Of a stretch of 64,000 nt of DNA, positions 49,719-58,909 are shown piece after piece. Source of the stretch: Haloechinothrix_A salitolerans. Lineage in GTDB: Bacteria > Actinomycetota > Actinomycetes > Mycobacteriales > Pseudonocardiaceae. The first letter of the stretch is position 1, and every line of letters starts with the position of its first letter. Made by a program: the position numbers and the translations under genes. Below the pieces are notes generated by a model, which did no database searches, was not told where the DNA came from, and saw only the letters and a program-made list of their open reading frames with translations. The stretch lies in assembly GCF_039544105.1 (NCBI RefSeq), contig NZ_BAABLA010000007.1. The stretch is one strand, 5' to 3'.

Positions 49719-50693
49719 ATGCACGCGATCACGATCAGCGAACCCGGTGGGCCGGAGGTACTGCGATGGACCGAGGTCCCGGACGCCGTCGCGGGTCCGG
49801 GCGAGGTACTCATCGACGTTGCCGCGTCAGCGGTGAACCGCGCTGACCTGCTCCAGCGGCAGGGCCTCTATCCACCGCCGCCCGGCGCGAGTGAGTACCC
49901 GGGACTGGAGTGCTCCGGCACGATCATCGAGGTCGGTGATGACGTCGAAGGTTGGCAGGAGGGCGACGAGGTCTGCGCCCTTCTCGCCGGCGGCGGCTAC
50001 GCGGAGAAGGTCGCGGTACCCGCGGGCCAGCTACTCCCGGTGCCTGGCGAAGTTGAGCTGATCGCCGCGGCTGGCCTGCCTGAGGTGGCGTGCACCGTGT
50101 GGTCCAACGTCGTCATCGCCGCCGATCTCGCCGAGGACGAGCTGCTGCTGGTGCACGGCGGCGCTGGTGGTGTCGGCACGCACGCGATCCAGGTCGCCAA
50201 GGCGCTCGGCGCGCGGGTCGCCGTCACCGCTGGCGACGACGACCGGCTGGAGCGGTGCCGCCAGCTCGGGGCCGACGTCACGATCAACTACCGCACCGAG
50301 GACTTCGTCGAGCGCGTCAAAGAACACGGTGGCGCCGACGTGATCCTCGACGTCATGGGTGCGAAGTACCTGGAACCCAACGTCAACGCGCTCGCGACCG
50401 GCGGCAGACTCGTCGTGATCGGCATGCAGGGCGGCCGCAAGGCCGAGCTGGACATCGCGAAGCTGCTGGTCAAACGAGCGAGCGTGACCGCGACGAGCCT
50501 GCGCGCACGGCCGGTCGAGGAGAAGGCGGCGATCGTCGCGGACGTCCGCGCACGACTGTGGCCGCTGGTCGAGCAGGGCTCGGTCGCCCCGGTGATCGAC
50601 CAGGTTCTGCCGATGTCGAACGCGGCGGAGGCGCACCGGACCCTCGACGCGGGCGGCATCTTCGGCAAGATCCTGCTCGCCTCGCACTCCTGA
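49719..50693 (+). CDS. NAD(P)H quinone oxidoreductase (PIG3-like)
   Basis: A 324-aa medium-chain reductase without zinc ligands. The catalytic-domain block is SAVNRADLLQRQGLYPPPPG and the nucleotide-binding motif is VHGGAGGVGTHAIQVAKALG near residue 145. The pattern fits the TP53I3/PIG3 quinone oxidoreductase family. It sits in the position of Rv3777 in the mycobacterial order. ATG 49719 follows TGAGGGG. Confidence 0.9.
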   Translation: MHAITISEPGGPEVLRWTEVPDAVAGPGEVLIDVAASAVNRADLLQRQGLYPPPPGASEYPGLECSGTIIEVGDDVEGWQEGDEVCALLAGGGYAEKVAVPAGQLLPVPGEVELIAAAGLPEVACTVWSNVVIAADLAEDELLLVHGGAGGVGTHAIQVAKALGARVAVTAGDDDRLERCRQLGADVTINYRTEDFVERVKEHGGADVILDVMGAKYLEPNVNALATGGRLVVIGMQGGRKAELDIAKLLVKRASVTATSLRARPVEEKAAIVADVRARLWPLVEQGSVAPVIDQVLPMSNAAEAHRTLDAGGIFGKILLASHS

Positions 50694-50696
50694 CCG

Positions 50697-51896
50697 TCAG
50701 CGCAGCTGGTACAACGCTCGCACGAACTGGTTGACGTCGAAGTCGTTGCTGTAGTGCGCGAGCCCAATGCGCACCACACCCCCGACCTCGGCCACGCCGA
50801 GCGAGCCGAACAGGCCATCCGACCCGTCGTCGGTGAACGCACAGATCCCCTGCGAGGCCAGGTGGGCGGCGACTTCCGCCGCCTTCCTGCCACGCACGGT
50901 AAGCGCCAGCGCGGGAATCCGGCGGATCGCGTCGCCGATCACGGTGACGTGCGGCATCGCGCGCAGTTCGCCGAGCATTCTGTCGTGCAGCTCGCTGGTG
51001 TAGGCCTTGACTGAACCTATCGACGTCAGCAGGCGATTGCGGCGAGAGCCCTTCGCGGCGTCATCGAGATTCGCGAGGAAGTCGATCGACGCGACGAGGC
51101 CCGCCAGCGTCGGGTATGGGTGTTGGCCTAGTTCAAGCCGTTCCGGACCGGAAGCCGATGCGTCCAGCGCGACCGGAGGCAGCTGATTCAGCACGCTGGG
51201 GTCGCGGAACACCAGCGCGCCGACAGACGGGCCACCCCAGGTCAGCGCGGACAACGCGATGACGTCCGCGCCGGAGGCGCCGATGTCGAACGGGACGAAC
51301 GGAGCGGCGTAGGTGGCGTCGACGAACACCATCGCGCCGACGCGCTTGGCGAACTCCGCCACCGTTGGCAGATCCGGCCGGGTGCCGATGGTTCCGGCGG
51401 CAGCCGTGATGGCGACGACCTTGGTGCGTGCGGAGACGAGTCGTTCGTACTGCCATGCGGGCAAGTCGCAGGTCTCGATGTCGATCTCGCCCCAGCGCAC
51501 CGCGCCGCCGATGCGACGCATCGCCTGCTGCCACGGCCGTTGGTTGGCCAGCTCGTCCAGCCGGGACACGACCGCTTCGTCGCCAAGTGTCCAGGTCTCG
51601 GCGCAGACGTCGGCGAACCGCTTGATCAGCACCGCGGGGTTGGGGCCGAGTACGACGCCGTCCGGATGGCCGCCGACCAGGTCAGCGACGGCGCGACGGG
51701 CGGCGGCGACGATGCTTTCCGCGCGCTGCGAGGCGGGAAACGCCGCGCCAGGACCGGAGACTGGCGCCCGCATGGCCGTGACGACAGCCGACGCGACCTG
51801 TTCGGGGACCAACATCCCGGCCGCGCCGTCAAGGTGAATCCACCCGTCACCCAGTGCGGGATAAAGCCCGCGAATCCGAGCGATGTCGAACGGCAT
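50697..51896 (-). CDS. Aminotransferase class V / cysteine-desulfurase-like protein lacking PLP lysine
   Basis: A 399-aa fold-type I protein comparable to Rv3778c in context. The cofactor region has FVDATYAAPF with Asp193, which would hold the pyridine nitrogen, but where desulfurases read SAHKWxGP this protein reads SALTWGGPSVG, so Thr219 replaces the Schiff-base lysine and Leu218 its neighbour. Other features are complete, including the C-terminal RIGLAHYSNDFDVNQFVRAL. It is convergent with the oxidoreductase (3-bp gap). It may be a non-catalytic or PLP-independent member of the family. Confidence 0.82.
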   Translation of the reverse strand: MPFDIARIRGLYPALGDGWIHLDGAAGMLVPEQVASAVVTAMRAPVSGPGAAFPASQRAESIVAAARRAVADLVGGHPDGVVLGPNPAVLIKRFADVCAETWTLGDEAVVSRLDELANQRPWQQAMRRIGGAVRWGEIDIETCDLPAWQYERLVSARTKVVAITAAAGTIGTRPDLPTVAEFAKRVGAMVFVDATYAAPFVPFDIGASGADVIALSALTWGGPSVGALVFRDPSVLNQLPPVALDASASGPERLELGQHPYPTLAGLVASIDFLANLDDAAKGSRRNRLLTSIGSVKAYTSELHDRMLGELRAMPHVTVIGDAIRRIPALALTVRGRKAAEVAAHLASQGICAFTDDGSDGLFGSLGVAEVGGVVRIGLAHYSNDFDVNQFVRALYQLR

Positions 51897-52041
51897 GATG
51901 ACACCGTACGGACGTCTAACCAACGCGGATCTCCGGGTCGACCAATACCGGCAGCCATTAGGAGGAGCGCCGACTACCCTCAGGACAGGCACCACGCAAC
52001 AGCACGCAGGCCACCAACTCAGAGATTGCAGGATGGAGCAC

Positions 52042-52623
52042 ATGACGGAGCCGAACACCCCTGAACCCGACTCGACCGGCGGCGGCGAACAGGACCAGTC
52101 ACATCGCGTGGTTGTAGTCGGCCCCGATGGCGCGCCTGTCGGCACCGCGCGCATCCCAACGGACGCCGAGTCCGACGAGAAGAACGGCGTCGGCGATCTC
52201 GTCGAAGAACCGGCGAAGGTCATGCGTATCGGCACCATGATCAAACAGCTGCTCGATGAGGTCAAAGCAGCTCCGCTGGACGACGCGAGCCGCAACCGGC
52301 TACGCGAGATTCACGAGACGTCTGTCAAGGAGCTGGAGCAGGCGCTCGCGCCCGAACTTCAGGAGGAGATGGAGCGCCTCGTCGCGCCATTCACGGCGGA
52401 GACGACACCGTCGGACGCGGAGCTGCGGATCGCACAGGCACAGCTTGTCGGCTGGCTGGAGGGACTGTTCCACGGCATCCAGACGGCGTTGTTCGCACAG
52501 CAGATGGCGGCACGGGCGCAGCTGGACCAGATGCGAAGGGGCCTTCCCGCCGGCAGCCACGGCATGCAGCAGCCGGGCGCCGAACCGCACCATGGCGTGA
52601 CCGGCACGGGTCAGTACCTGTAG
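52042..52623 (+). CDS. bpa: Bacterial proteasome activator Bpa
   Basis: A 193-aa protein matching Rv3780. The acidic N-terminal ~55 residues are disordered. A four-helix bundle follows (KVMRIGTMIKQLLDEVKAAP, RNRLREIHETSVKELEQALA, ELRIAQAQLVGWLEGLFHGI). The last four residues GQYL are the motif that docks into 20S proteasome alpha-ring pockets. Bpa rings open the 20S core without ATP and help degrade unfolded proteins such as HspR. Two in-frame ATG starts (52033 and 52042) are possible; 52042 has GGAG upstream. Confidence 0.92.
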   Translation: MTEPNTPEPDSTGGGEQDQSHRVVVVGPDGAPVGTARIPTDAESDEKNGVGDLVEEPAKVMRIGTMIKQLLDEVKAAPLDDASRNRLREIHETSVKELEQALAPELQEEMERLVAPFTAETTPSDAELRIAQAQLVGWLEGLFHGIQTALFAQQMAARAQLDQMRRGLPAGSHGMQQPGAEPHHGVTGTGQYL

Positions 52624-52783
52624 TGCCGCGAATTGTGCTATTCGGAGCAACGGCGGCCGTAACGGTGAGCAACGTGAGCCAAACGTCTTAGCGGAACTAC
52701 GCTCCGCGCAGGCCTCGCCTTGACACTCTTCGTGAACGCTGCGTAACTGTCTCTCGGCTCAGTTCACGGGAGGGGAACGGTCG

Positions 52784-54388
52784 ATGCCGAGAAGCGAGCG
52801 AGGGCCACGCCGCACTACCGCCACGACGCTGGCATGCGTGTGTGGGCTTGCCGTGACGTCACTCGCGGCGGGCGCGCAACCACACGACGCGGGAACGGTG
52901 CCGCTCGCGCTCCCGGACTTCGCCGCACATCCGCCGGTGCCGCGGGACTTCCCACTTCCAACAAGCAACCAGCGCGACGAATCGACCTCGGACCACGAGG
53001 CGGCCAGCATCGGCGAGCGACTCAACCGGATCGTCCAGCAAACATCGGACGAAGCGGAGCCGTCGCCCGCCATCGCACTCGGCGACGGGACGATCCCGCG
53101 ACAGGTGCTTGCCGCGTACCGGCGCGCCGCGGATGTCCTGAGCAGGCGCGACGCGGCCTGCCAATTGCACTGGTCCGTACTCGCTGGCATCGGGCGCATC
53201 GAATCGGGGCACGCGCGGGGCGGTGCGTTGTTCCGTGACGGTCGCACGGCGAGTCCCATCCTCGGTCCCCGGCTCGACGGCTCGCTCGTGGGCACGGCGA
53301 CGATCCCCGACAGCACCGGCGGCCAGTTCGACGGCGACACCGTGTGGGAGCGCGCGGTCGGACCCATGCAGTTCTTGCCGTCGACGTGGTTGCGGTACGC
53401 GCAGGACGGCAACGACGACGGCGTGCGCGATCCACACAACGTCTACGACGCCGCGCTGGGTTCCGGTGTCTACCTTTGTGCTGGGGCGCGGGACCTTTCC
53501 AACCCGTCGCAGCTTAGACAGGCGTTATTCAGTTACAACCCGTCACTCGACTACGTGCGGGCCGTGCTGGCGTGGGCCGATCACTACGCGGGGCTCGGGC
53601 CACGACCCAGTGCCGGGCGAACCGTCACGCACACGCTCGCGGCATCGCGCGACGCTGGCGAGGCCGCGACTAAGCCGAAAGACCGGAAGCCAGACGACGT
53701 CCCGGCGCAGCCCCCGAAACCGCCCACGGCAACCACGCCAGCAGACTCCCCCGGTCCGGATTCGGACGCTGGCAACGCGGAGAGCGCGGACAACGATTCG
53801 TCGACGCCAGACACCGACCACGACTCGGACTCCACAGAGGACACTGAAGGAGCTGAGGAATCGCCTGCCGCTCCGAGCGACGAGAACAAGAGCCCGGACG
53901 GATCAGACAGCCCAGAACCTTCGGAGCCGACAGACCCCACAGAGCCAGCGGAACCAACAAAGCCAGCGGAACCAACAGAGCCTTCCGAACCCACAGAGCC
54001 AACGGAACCAACAAAGCCAGCGGAACCGACCGAACCCTCGGACCCGACCGAGCCCACCGAGCCCGGCGATCCCAGCTGCGAGCAGCCAGCGGACACCGAC
54101 GGCACCGCCGACGAGGAGAGCGCGGAAACCGAGGACCGGGCCGGCGATACCAAAACGGACGATGCCGGTCCGCGGGACGACACGACCGACGACTCACCGC
54201 GGAACGACGCGGGACCAAACGACGGCACCTGCGAAACGCCTGACGGCGACGGATCCGACAGGTCCGACGGCTCCAGCGGAAACTCCGACGGCTCCGACGT
54301 CGACGGGAACAACGGCGCTGGCGGAAACGACACTGACGGATCAGACCGCTCCAGCGGAAATGACGCGGATGGAGACGGCGCGGCGTAA
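52784..54388 (+). CDS. Secreted lytic transglycosylase with acidic Pro-rich tail
   Basis: A 534-aa exported protein. Signal peptide at 1-31. The MltB/SLT-like domain covers about 100-285: catalytic Glu140 in AGIGRIESGHARGG, then AVGPMQFLPSTWLRYAQDGN and YDAALGSGVYLC, with SYNPSLDYVRAVL. It would cleave glycan strands of peptidoglycan. From residue ~300 to the end is a repetitive tail built of TEPxEPTEP-type units and then Asp/Ser/Gly-rich DGSDRSDGSSGNSDG, 230 residues long, which may span the wall. No sorting signal is visible. Confidence 0.85.
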   Translation: MPRSERGPRRTTATTLACVCGLAVTSLAAGAQPHDAGTVPLALPDFAAHPPVPRDFPLPTSNQRDESTSDHEAASIGERLNRIVQQTSDEAEPSPAIALGDGTIPRQVLAAYRRAADVLSRRDAACQLHWSVLAGIGRIESGHARGGALFRDGRTASPILGPRLDGSLVGTATIPDSTGGQFDGDTVWERAVGPMQFLPSTWLRYAQDGNDDGVRDPHNVYDAALGSGVYLCAGARDLSNPSQLRQALFSYNPSLDYVRAVLAWADHYAGLGPRPSAGRTVTHTLAASRDAGEAATKPKDRKPDDVPAQPPKPPTATTPADSPGPDSDAGNAESADNDSSTPDTDHDSDSTEDTEGAEESPAAPSDENKSPDGSDSPEPSEPTDPTEPAEPTKPAEPTEPSEPTEPTEPTKPAEPTEPSDPTEPTEPGDPSCEQPADTDGTADEESAETEDRAGDTKTDDAGPRDDTTDDSPRNDAGPNDGTCETPDGDGSDRSDGSSGNSDGSDVDGNNGAGGNDTDGSDRSSGNDADGDGAA

Positions 54389-54408
54389 CCGCCGTCAGTA
54401 CGGCCGCG

Positions 54409-56142
54409 TCAGTGCAGCCGAGGTGTGTATCCGCCCCGGTTGTAGGCCAGCCGCGCGATGGAGTGCATCTGCTCGTCGTCGTTGCGCTCCACCAGTCGCA
54501 GCTGAGCACCGACCCGGTGCGCGGCGCGGTCGCAGAACGACGACGCGATGTAGCGCTCCTGTCCGGAGGCCTCGACGCCCTGGTCCTCGAAGAGCGCCGT
54601 GGTGCGGGAGATCGTCGCGACCTGGGCATAGATGTCGCACGCGGCGTCGGCGATGCGTTTCTGCTGTCGCTGCCGGAGCTGGACGTCCTTGCCGTGCGTG
54701 CGCAGCAGCGTCTCCACCGCGCCCCGCAGTTGCCGCGTCTGGTTCGACACCGCCTCGGCCTGCTTCGCCAGCTTTGGGTGCGCCGCCTCCAACGACGCCG
54801 GACGCAACCGACGACTCACCTGCCCACGCACGAACTCCGCCAACGTCCCGATCGACCCGATCGGATCGGACAGGTTGATCGAGCGCAAATCCTCGAACTC
54901 CCCCGCCACCGTCTTCATTCCGGACAACGCGATGAACGCGCGCAAGACGTCGTTGGCGCCCTCGAAGATCGGGAAGATTCTCGTGTCGCGCAACGTCTTC
55001 GAGATCGGTGAGTCCGCCATGTACGCCTCGCCGCCCATCAGTTGGAACACGCGGTTTACGGCGTACCAGTTAAATTCGGTCGCCGCGACCTTCGACATCG
55101 CAGACTCGACGGAGTAGTCAGGCACGCCCGCGTCGACCAACCCCGTTGTCAGGTACGCCAGCGACTCCAACCCGTACAGGTACGACACCATCCAGCCGAC
55201 TTTGTCCTCGACCAATTCGAAATCGGCTAGTGGCATGCCGAACTGCTCGCGGCGCGTGGTGTGCTCGATGGCCTGCTTGATCAGCGCCTTCGTGCCGCCG
55301 ACGACGCCGGTGCCCAGCGACATCCTGCCGTTGTTCAACGTCGACATCGCGATGCGGAAGCCCTCGCCCGGCTCACCGAGTACGTTCTCCTTCGGCACGC
55401 GCACGTTGTTGAACGTCAGCTTGCGCAGGTCGTTGCCGAGCAGGCCGAGGGTGTCGAACCGGTGCGGCGCCTCGAAACCGTCCATGCCCTTCTCGACGAT
55501 GAGCGCGACGTGGCCGTTCTCACAACGCGCGAACACGCAGACGACGTCCTTGGCGCCGTTCCCTATCCAGCGCTTCTCGCCGTTGAGCAGGAATGATCCG
55601 TCCGCCTGCCGCTCCGCGTAGGTCTCAACGTGATAGGCGTCCGACCCGGCATTCGGCTCGGTCAGGCCGAACGCGGCGAGTTTGCGACCAGCGGCGAGAT
55701 CCGGCAGGAACCTGGCCTTCTGCTCCTCGGTGCCGAACATGTGGATCGGCTTCATCCCGATGGACTGGTGCACGCCCATCACGACCGACAACGTCGCGTC
55801 GTAGCCGCCGAACTCCTCCATCACGCGGCAGTAGCCAGTCTGCGACAGACCCTGGCCGCCGTACTCCGGCGACACATACAGCCCAAGCAGCCCGCGCTCA
55901 CCGAGGCCCTTGATGATGTGATCGCCTACCCAGCGTTCTTGCTCGACCAGCGCGGGATCGTAGGAGTCGTCCAGGAACTCGTGCGCCGAGTCGATCAGCC
56001 CGTGGACCTTCCGCGACTCGTCGCGGCTCAGCTTCGGGAACGGGAAGACCAGCTCGTCCGGCAGCTCCCCGGCGAACATCGACTTCGCGAACGACGAGAC
56101 CTGCTGATCCCGTGCTGGCTGGTTCGTCGTGTCGTCGCTCAT
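54409..56142 (-). CDS. fadE: Acyl-CoA dehydrogenase
   Basis: A 577-aa flavoenzyme, longer than medium-chain types and similar to VLCAD/ACAD9-like and mycobacterial FadE proteins. Motifs: GLYVSPEYGGQGLSQ, AFGLTEPNAGSDA, WIGNGAKDVVCVFAR and IFPIFEGANDVLRAFIAL with the catalytic Glu near residue 393. The extra C-terminal ~170 residues form a second helical domain. It would perform the first oxidation step of beta-oxidation of long acyl chains. Convergent with the transglycosylase gene, 20 bp apart. Confidence 0.9.
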   Translation of the reverse strand: MSDDTTNQPARDQQVSSFAKSMFAGELPDELVFPFPKLSRDESRKVHGLIDSAHEFLDDSYDPALVEQERWVGDHIIKGLGERGLLGLYVSPEYGGQGLSQTGYCRVMEEFGGYDATLSVVMGVHQSIGMKPIHMFGTEEQKARFLPDLAAGRKLAAFGLTEPNAGSDAYHVETYAERQADGSFLLNGEKRWIGNGAKDVVCVFARCENGHVALIVEKGMDGFEAPHRFDTLGLLGNDLRKLTFNNVRVPKENVLGEPGEGFRIAMSTLNNGRMSLGTGVVGGTKALIKQAIEHTTRREQFGMPLADFELVEDKVGWMVSYLYGLESLAYLTTGLVDAGVPDYSVESAMSKVAATEFNWYAVNRVFQLMGGEAYMADSPISKTLRDTRIFPIFEGANDVLRAFIALSGMKTVAGEFEDLRSINLSDPIGSIGTLAEFVRGQVSRRLRPASLEAAHPKLAKQAEAVSNQTRQLRGAVETLLRTHGKDVQLRQRQQKRIADAACDIYAQVATISRTTALFEDQGVEASGQERYIASSFCDRAAHRVGAQLRLVERNDDEQMHSIARLAYNRGGYTPRLH

Positions 56143-56194
56143 CCCCCGATCATGGCTGAACTCGGCGCGTCTCGCCCGTCAGCGGCGTGTCACT

Positions 56195-57358
56195 TCACAC
56201 CGCGTACACCGACTCCGCCAGCTGGCGCTTGCGCTTGCGGTACCCGTCCAGCGTCTCCGTGTCGAATCCGCCCCGGCCGGGGCGCGCGGGAAGCTCGCCG
56301 AAGTCGGACAGCAACGTCCAGTTGGACCCGAGGTCGAGCAGCGAGCGGTGCTTGGTCGTGTAGTAGTTCTCGCTGATCGGCACCGCGATCCCGGACGCTC
56401 CGGCCGCCGCGGCGACCAGGTGCAGGTGGAACCGCGTCGACACCCACGTTTGCGAGGGCATCACGGGCAAGCCGTTGTCCCACAACTCGGCGAACGAGTA
56501 GAAGCGCGCACCAGGCAGTTCCTGCTCGATCAGCCCGACGATCCGGTTGTCGACCCGCGGGATGCCCTCGAGGAAGCACACCGTCTCCGGCCGCACCCGC
56601 CACACCCGCAACAGCGACAGCACCGCCCCCGCGAGCGCGCCGGGGCCGGTGTCGTTGCGGTCAGACTGCACGCACACCATCACCTCGGGCGGCGCCTGGC
56701 CCGGCCAGACGTCCTCCGGCGCGACGGCGGGCCGCTGCGCGATGGCTAGGAACGCATCGTCCAACCCGGGCTCGATGCCGAGGACGTCGGCTGACTCCGC
56801 GTCCCGGACGTCGACGACGTCGAACCGTCCGGTCAGCGCCCGCAGCAGCGGGGTCGCGTCCTCAGGCACCGGGACGAGGCCTTGACCGGTCATCGCGGTG
56901 CGCGCGTTGGTGGTCCGCGCGACGGCGGCGACCCCGCCGAGCAAGCCGAAGTGGTGCGGCCAGATGCCGTTCACGTATCCGCCGCCGAGCACGTGGAAGA
57001 CGTCGGCGCGGTGCAGCTGTGCGATGCCGTGCTGCCGCGCGGGAGCTATTCCGGGGTCGGCGACCGCGCGCTGCACCCACGCCGCGACCTCCCACGGGTC
57101 GTCCGAGTCCAGCTCGCGGGTGGCGTCACCGCACAGCCGCCACAGCGTGTCGACGAAGCGCACCCTGGGATGCGTGGCGCCGTGCAGCAGCTGAGCCGGG
57201 CCGGGCGAGTGGGTGTCGACCCATACCTCGGCGTCCGGCGCTACCTCGGCGAGGTAGCGCAGCCAGCCGTCGGCGATCAGCTCATCGCCGTAGTTCGGGA
57301 ACCCGGCAGGGGTGATCAGGTAGTAGATACGGTCTCGTGGATGATCCCAGGGCGCCAT
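56195..57358 (-). CDS. Polysaccharide pyruvyltransferase family protein
   Basis: A 387-aa protein with the family's start ITPAGFPNYGDELIADGWLR, HVLGGGYVNGIWP in the first Rossmann-like half, and SRFHLHLVAAAAGASGIAVP in the second (SxRxH motif). These GT-B-like enzymes add ketal pyruvate from PEP to sugars of surface polymers. It is followed on the same strand by the PseG-like glycosyltransferase, suggesting a shared glycan. Confidence 0.82.
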   Translation of the reverse strand: MAPWDHPRDRIYYLITPAGFPNYGDELIADGWLRYLAEVAPDAEVWVDTHSPGPAQLLHGATHPRVRFVDTLWRLCGDATRELDSDDPWEVAAWVQRAVADPGIAPARQHGIAQLHRADVFHVLGGGYVNGIWPHHFGLLGGVAAVARTTNARTAMTGQGLVPVPEDATPLLRALTGRFDVVDVRDAESADVLGIEPGLDDAFLAIAQRPAVAPEDVWPGQAPPEVMVCVQSDRNDTGPGALAGAVLSLLRVWRVRPETVCFLEGIPRVDNRIVGLIEQELPGARFYSFAELWDNGLPVMPSQTWVSTRFHLHLVAAAAGASGIAVPISENYYTTKHRSLLDLGSNWTLLSDFGELPARPGRGGFDTETLDGYRKRKRQLAESVYAV

Positions 57359-57367
57359 GCCGACATC

Positions 57368-58486
57368 CTAGGGCGCATCCTCCGCCAGTGACGGAGACGA
57401 ATCGGCCGATTCCGCCGGCGGTTCGTCCGCATCCGCCTGCTCGGCTACCGCCGCCAGCCGCTCGGCCGTGCTTGGGCGTTTCGGAGCCTCCGCCAACTGC
57501 TCGGTGACAACGTCGAGCACTCGTCCCCCGCCATCGCCGTCGACGATGTCGGCGGCACGGTCGCCGTAGGCCACACGCGGTTCGCGGTCGGTCAGCAACC
57601 GCCGTAGCTCGCGAACCGCACCCGAGTTGTCCTCGGCCAGGTCTTCCGCTGTGCCTAGCCCGGCAGCGACGCCCAGTTCGACGGCCGCCTCGTAGTTCAT
57701 CGCCTGGTTGTCCACGAGCTGGACCACCGCGGCGGGCGAACCGATGCAGCACAGTTCGGTCAGGGTTATCCCCGCCGCGCTGATGACCAGATCCGCGTCG
57801 GCGAACAGATTGGGCAGGCCGTCATGCGGCGCGACGACGTCGAACCGCTGCCCCTTGCCCTCGGTGGGGACGTCCGGGTCTCCGTGGGCGAGAACGTCCG
57901 CGTGGAACGGCTGTTCGGTGTCGCGCAGCGCGGTCAGGAGCGCCGTCACCGTGTCGCGCCACAATGACCCACCGCCGAGCACGACGACGACACGCGGCGG
58001 GTCGCCGTCGGGTGATGTGGTGCTCCGGCGCTCACGCGCGTCGCGCACGGTCCGGCGGATCGGCGCGTAGCGGGGTCCGGTGAGCACGGTCGGCGAGCCG
58101 TCGTCCGGCCGTTCGTGCGGCCGGAGCGCCGCATCCACGACGATGTCCGCCGCCCTGCGACCGAACGTCCCGCCCTCAACCGAGACGAGCAGCGCACCGG
58201 CGGCGTTGACCGGGTCGCGCAGCTCATCGAGGTCGTAGTGGTCGACGAGCACGACATCCGCGTCAGCGGCGAGCACACCGAGCGCGGCGGGACCGTCGGC
58301 GGCGGGCACCCGCTTCACACCGAGCTCGTCAAGCCGGCTGACCAGCCAGTCAGCGTTCTCGACGGTGCCGGAGTGGGTGACCTGCCAGCCTCGCGCCGTC
58401 GCCTCTTCCGCGAACGCGACGGCGCGGCCGACGTGACCGATCCCCATGGCGCCCGACGCATCGGACCGCAGCAGCAGCCGGGTCAC
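57368..58486 (-). CDS. PseG/SpsG-like glycosyltransferase
   Basis: A 372-aa GT-B protein. LLRSDASGAMGIGHVGRAVA at the start is typical of the spore-coat polysaccharide SpsG/PseG family; VVVVLGGGSLWRDTVTALLT begins the second domain, with APHDGLPNLFADADLVISAA and TELCCIGSPAAVVQLVDNQA for nucleotide-sugar binding. The C-terminal ~45 residues are acidic and disordered. GTG 58486 is preceded by AGGAGGTG. Its stop is 9 bp before the pyruvyltransferase start, so they are co-transcribed. Confidence 0.8.
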   Translation of the reverse strand: MTRLLLRSDASGAMGIGHVGRAVAFAEEATARGWQVTHSGTVENADWLVSRLDELGVKRVPAADGPAALGVLAADADVVLVDHYDLDELRDPVNAAGALLVSVEGGTFGRRAADIVVDAALRPHERPDDGSPTVLTGPRYAPIRRTVRDARERRSTTSPDGDPPRVVVVLGGGSLWRDTVTALLTALRDTEQPFHADVLAHGDPDVPTEGKGQRFDVVAPHDGLPNLFADADLVISAAGITLTELCCIGSPAAVVQLVDNQAMNYEAAVELGVAAGLGTAEDLAEDNSGAVRELRRLLTDREPRVAYGDRAADIVDGDGGGRVLDVVTEQLAEAPKRPSTAERLAAVAEQADADEPPAESADSSPSLAEDAP

Positions 58487-58909
58487 GGCCGCACCTCCTT
58501 CTGTTCGACGTCCGCGCACATGATGTCCGACCGGCATGACACGGGACACAGGAGGGCGAAGGATGCGCGCGCTACGCGGCCACTTGGACACGAATCTCAC
58601 GGCTACTTGGACAGCAGCTCAGTTGCCGGACGCCTTACTTCGCTGGGCTACGACGTGTCGAGCGTCAGGCGGGCGACGCCTTCACCGCGAGCGTGGTGCT
58701 CTACGCGGGGTCGGACTCGATCAGTTTTGGTCCCCGTTTGAAGGCGCTCCCGGTGAGCGCCCTGTGACACCTGTGACACCGACGCGCGGCAGTGGGAAAA
58801 CACCGGAATACGACATCCCAGACGCCGATCGACGTGGCTCACCGCTCGTCCGGTCGCACGTCCTGCCTGCCATAACCGCCCCGGCAGCGGACCGGTACCC
58901 TCATGGCTC
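58487..58909. other. 420-bp intergenic region before the galactan exporter
   Basis: Separates divergent genes: the PseG-like gene (reverse) and the ABC exporter (forward). It must hold both promoters. I see no ORF with plausible codon use, no hairpin and no operator-like repeat that stands out. Confidence 0.5.
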
